A DNA stretch of 64,000 bases from Sphagnum magellanicum (lineage: Eukaryota > Streptophyta > Sphagnopsida > Sphagnales > Sphagnaceae): the NCBI GenBank assembly GCA_021904315.1, contig CM038907.1:30697223-30761222 (forward strand), in the 5' to 3' direction. Position 1 is the first letter of the stretch. The number at the start of each line of letters is the position of its first letter. The translations under genes and the position numbers were made by a program. The notes under the pieces were generated by a model. The model saw only the letters and a list, made by a program, of their open reading frames with translations. It was not told the DNA's origin and searched no databases. Positions 61,107 through 64,000 of this stretch are shown in pieces.

Positions 61107-62504
61107 ATGGCAAGGTGGAGTGCGTTTGGAGCTCATGGCTGTCTGTCTCGGAGGTTGATGTTGCTAATCGTCGTGCTCTGCACGATGCTGGTCTCCTCTG
61201 TCGTCGCGTCGGGTATGTCGCGATTCCGAGACTTGCTATGTCGCATATATAGTCGATTGATCATTAGCGTAATTTCATGTTAGAAACCTCAGGCCTATTC
61301 TCTGCTTCCTGGTGAACTTTTTGCACTTGATGTGGGTGTTGCTCTAGAGCAATTTTTTTCTGCTTGCAGCCTCTCCTAACCGCAACCCAGTGATAAACGT
61401 AAATTGGCTGATAGTATGAAAGTGTGGGCATGGGCATCATGTGTGATTGCAGTTGATTCCAGCAGCTTGAACTCGGAAAAAACTTTCAGAATTAGACGAG
61501 CTCTATTGACGGCGACGGCTACTACTCCCGCCGCAAGTATGCAATTCTTCTTAATCCCACCAGCTTCTACTTCACAGCTTGCAGTTATTTTTCACACACC
61601 TTACAATTTTTCGTTGCAATTTGTTTTGGAACCCGTTAGAAGCCGGCACATGAATTGGGTGCCAGAGAAATTGAACATTGCATAGATCTGCACTCATTTT
61701 TGTATAAAATTCCTCTCAATTCCACATCATACAACATGTTTTCCAAGATTTATGTTATTATCTCACACAAATTACAAGTCCTTTCTCTAAGACTCTCCTT
61801 GTGTTGTTGGAAATTGAAATCTTCAACAGCCCCTGCTTCAAATGGTACTGATAGCAACCCACCTCCTCCAAAGTCTTCCACAACTCCTGGAGGTACCTAC
61901 TACTTACCTACGTACCAACCTCTCCTCACATGAAATGTCTGTTGGAACTCTACTTGAACCAGTTTGCCAAGTCCATACCCTAGACGTTGGTTATGAATAA
62001 CTTACCTTCAAACCCTTATTGATAACCATCCATTTTCTCAATAACTGCAGAACATTGATTATTGCTTCCCTATTTTCCTTCTTTTCTGTTTCTAGGGTTG
62101 AGCACAGATATTTTAACTATTTTATTAGCACCTTTGTGAGTCCAAATGTATCAATTGCAACCTAGTTTCTCAAATCTCATTCCCAGCCTACCCCCCATCA
62201 ATCCAAGGATCTTCTTGGCCTTGCTATAACACATTTAAGCCCATTGGGCATGAACCTAGTAAGATTTGTAACTGCAAGCAGAGTAAATTTGCAGGAGCAA
62301 TATTGATTGGAAAGGTTCAATGTGTTTTGTGTGACAGGATCAACAAGCGGTGCCAAAGGTAGTACTGGATCAAGTAAATCAACTTCAAAAGTTGGTGAGT
62401 ACATTGGTTTTGCATTTGTTGGTGTTGTGGTGTTGGGATTGATTGTGTGTCTAGTGTGCCGATACTGCACAGGGAACAGCTTCAGAAGAACTCGCCTAAT
62501 TTAG
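61107..62504 (+). CDS. Small signal-peptide, Ser/Thr/Pro-stalk, single-TM protein (four exons)
   Basis: I model exons 61107-61212, 61453-61536, 61830-61892 and 62338-62504, giving 139 residues. Every junction is GT-AG and phase 1 (TCGG|GTATGT, GCAG|TT, GCAA|GTATGC, ACAG|CC, GGAG|GTACCT, ACAG|GA). An in-frame TGA lies four codons before the ATG. Residues 1-35 are a basic N terminus and hydrophobic core (LMLLIVVLCTMLVSSVVAS), a likely secretion signal. The middle is Ser/Thr/Pro/Gly-rich (ATATTPAA, NPPPPKSSTTPG, SGAKGSTGSSKSTSK). A transmembrane segment (YIGFAFVGVVVLGLIVCLVC) and a short basic tail (FRRTRLI) end the protein. The layout suggests a plasma-membrane type I protein with an O-glycosylated extracellular stalk. 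No family is recognised. A possible extra exon at about 61371-61400 does not fit the phase. Confidence 0.65.
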
Positions 62505-62541
62505 TTCTTTGAAAGAAGCTCACCACAATTGCCATTTGCAA

Positions 62542-62621
62542 GCACACTTTAAACACACAATTTCGTCGGCCACAATATGATGCACACTTTAAGCACACAA
62601 TTTCGTTGGCCACAATATGAT
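62542..62621 (+). repeat. 40-bp tandem duplication in the 3' region of the 61-kb gene
   Basis: Two adjacent 40-bp copies begin GCACACTTTAAACACACAAT and GCACACTTTAAGCACACAAT and differ at two positions. They lie 37 bp after the stop codon, in the probable 3' UTR. Confidence 0.8.
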
Positions 62622-63388
62622 GCACACAAGACTTAATATTCATTATTACTTTTTCGACATATTGTGTGTTCTTCTCTTCTTTTTCTACCTCACCCTTTTG
62701 GGTCTTGGGAGAACACAAATGAAGTGTGGATTCAAGGGTTCTAGAAAAAGTGTACCCTTGGCCATCTTTCGCTGGGAAGTTTGGTTCAAATTGATACTGG
62801 ACTAGAACCCATGTATGGGAATACTATAGTGCCTTGTATGGCAATATAGTGAAGAAGACCATTAGTGCCTTGTATCATGTATGACAATTTGAAGCTAATT
62901 TGGGTTTCTGAGCAATATTGTCACATAGGTATACCAGAGTAGATGATTTTTACTGGCATAAGTATTTTAGAGCTCTAAGTAGTGAGGGTTTTCTATTTTG
63001 ATTTCTTGTAATATTGTTGTACAGATTCAGCATTGAGGTGCTGAGTAATTTATTTGTTTATTAAAAATTCATTTTGGCATATAATATATTATTTTCCATG
63101 TGCATCTTTCTTGCAATTCTCTTTTTTAAAAAACATTTCCCCCATGCAAGAGTAGGCTCAATGCACTTGCATCCTTTTTTATGCTCCCTGATCACCATTT
63201 TCAACAAATGCACGATCCCCTAGGTTCTAGCAACACCTTGGACACACACCACATCGGTGCACATTTTTCCTTAAATGAAAGCGCTCAAGGAAAATCTATG
63301 TGCTCTCTCTCTCTACAATTTCAAGAAGAATTTGATTAGTGTTGAATTTGTTCATGTACTATGGTAGGAGGAATTTTGTGTGGTGCCA
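62622..63388. other. Probable 3' UTR and downstream flank of the 61-kb gene
   Basis: No further gene is recognised. An AT-rich stretch near 63000-63090 is a reasonable site for transcript termination, but no signal is decisive. A CT run lies at about 63302-63315. Confidence 0.35.
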
Positions 63389-63781
63389 TTAGAGTTATCT
63401 GTAAAGTCTAGGGGGGTGAGAACGGTCAGTTTCGGCATAATAGGGCATCAAACGCGTAACTAGGAATGAAAATTATACACAATGAAATAAGTGGGACTCA
63501 GACTAGTTTTCTTCCAGCAATTTTGGTGGTAAACTGAGTTTCATCCTTTCTTTCCTTTTTCCTGAGTGCCTACAATGCTGCTACATATATTTTCAATGCT
63601 CCTGCGTGTACAACTACTATAATTACTCTCGAACCTTGTGCATTAAATGCTGAGTTTCAGCCATTCATACTGAGATTTAATAGAATTTCATTACTTTGCA
63701 GATGTCACTGAAGAGGGGATTAGGGGTGAAAGCAGGCCCAAAGAGAGGGTGAAAACAGGCTGACTTTACTGATAACTCTAA
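63389..63781 (-). mobile_element. MITE family 2, copy 3 (inverted)
   Basis: It starts TTAGAGTTATCTGTAAAGTC and ends GACTTTACTGATAACTCTAA, a nearly perfect 20-bp terminal inverted repeat. The interior is the reverse complement of the copies at 14606 and 59652. Confidence 0.8.
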
Positions 63782-64000
63782 TATTTGGTGATACTTGAAA
63801 CAATAAAGTTTTGTGCAAGGCATTCCCCAAATGCTTGTTGAGGTGAGAGCCAAGTGTGTACTCTTATTTCTGGAATGCTTTAATCCAAGAGCATTGCTAG
63901 GCATAAGGTGTGACTATTGATTTCTTTCAATGAACAGCCCAGATTGCACAATAAGAGCAACATGCATATGGCTTGTAGTTTGATTATTGCAATGCCCTCT

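Noticed and set aside
61371..61400. Possible extra exon of the 61-kb gene after CTTGCAG
   Set aside because: The acceptor is good, but no donor in this stretch gives the phase 1 needed to join the next exon.
1..64000. Novel defence-type or bacterial system
   Set aside because: Introns, retroelements and plant transposons throughout show nuclear plant DNA. No operon, CRISPR array or prokaryotic gene was found.

Overview
This is a gene-poor, AT-rich stretch of a plant nuclear genome. The evidence is spliced genes with GT-AG introns, a Ty3/Gypsy element primed by plant initiator-Met tRNA, CACTA, Helitron, PIF/Harbinger and pogo-type DNA transposons, and CCCTAAA telomere-type units. The two pogo-like transposase families and the sparse gene content would suit a large seed-free plant genome such as a fern, lycophyte or moss, but the species cannot be fixed from sequence alone. 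No tRNA, rRNA, CRISPR array or bacterial gene was seen.

Only two genes are well supported, one near each end. At 515-1555 (minus strand) a two-exon gene encodes a single-pass membrane protein with a cysteine-rich domain of PAN/apple appearance. At 61107-62504 (plus strand) a four-exon gene, with every intron in phase 1, encodes a small signal-peptide plus Ser/Thr/Pro stalk plus transmembrane protein; it has a TATA box at 60896 and a G-box at 60612. A third, weaker candidate is a 148-codon reading frame at 39062-39508 (minus) in a locally GC-richer island.

Nearly everything else that can be recognised is mobile DNA in various stages of decay. 3.5-7.1 kb: a tetranucleotide-cored repeat family and a local three-copy repeat. 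9-12 kb: a MITE with TAA target duplication and a decayed PIF/Harbinger transposase facing a possible Myb-like partner. 12.7-15.4 kb: dispersed repeats and a MITE. 15.6-24.6 kb: a complete but inactivated minus-strand Ty3/Gypsy element with two ~1.17 kb LTRs, PBS, PPT and a GTGG target duplication; a GC-rich 821-bp solo LTR with its own CTAG duplication is nested inside its pol region. 25.8-26.9 kb: more dispersed repeats. 27.4-29.1 kb: a CACTA element flanked by AAT. 29.6-32.9 kb: a badly decayed Helitron Rep/helicase gene, interrupted by a second CACTA element flanked by ATG. 36.6 kb: a long, tight hairpin. 42.7-45.3 kb: a decayed pogo-like transposase. 52.3-54.5 kb: a structurally complete pogo element with TIRs and TA duplications but a frameshifted transposase whose third catalytic Asp codon has become Asn. 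59-60 kb: three MITEs placed end to end upstream of the right-hand gene, with a further copy of one family at 63.4 kb.

A recurring theme is LTR-like sequence built from tandem modules containing CATAACT-type and GGAAAG-CTCTCGACGAG-type motifs. This appears in at least three repeat families that do not otherwise look related.
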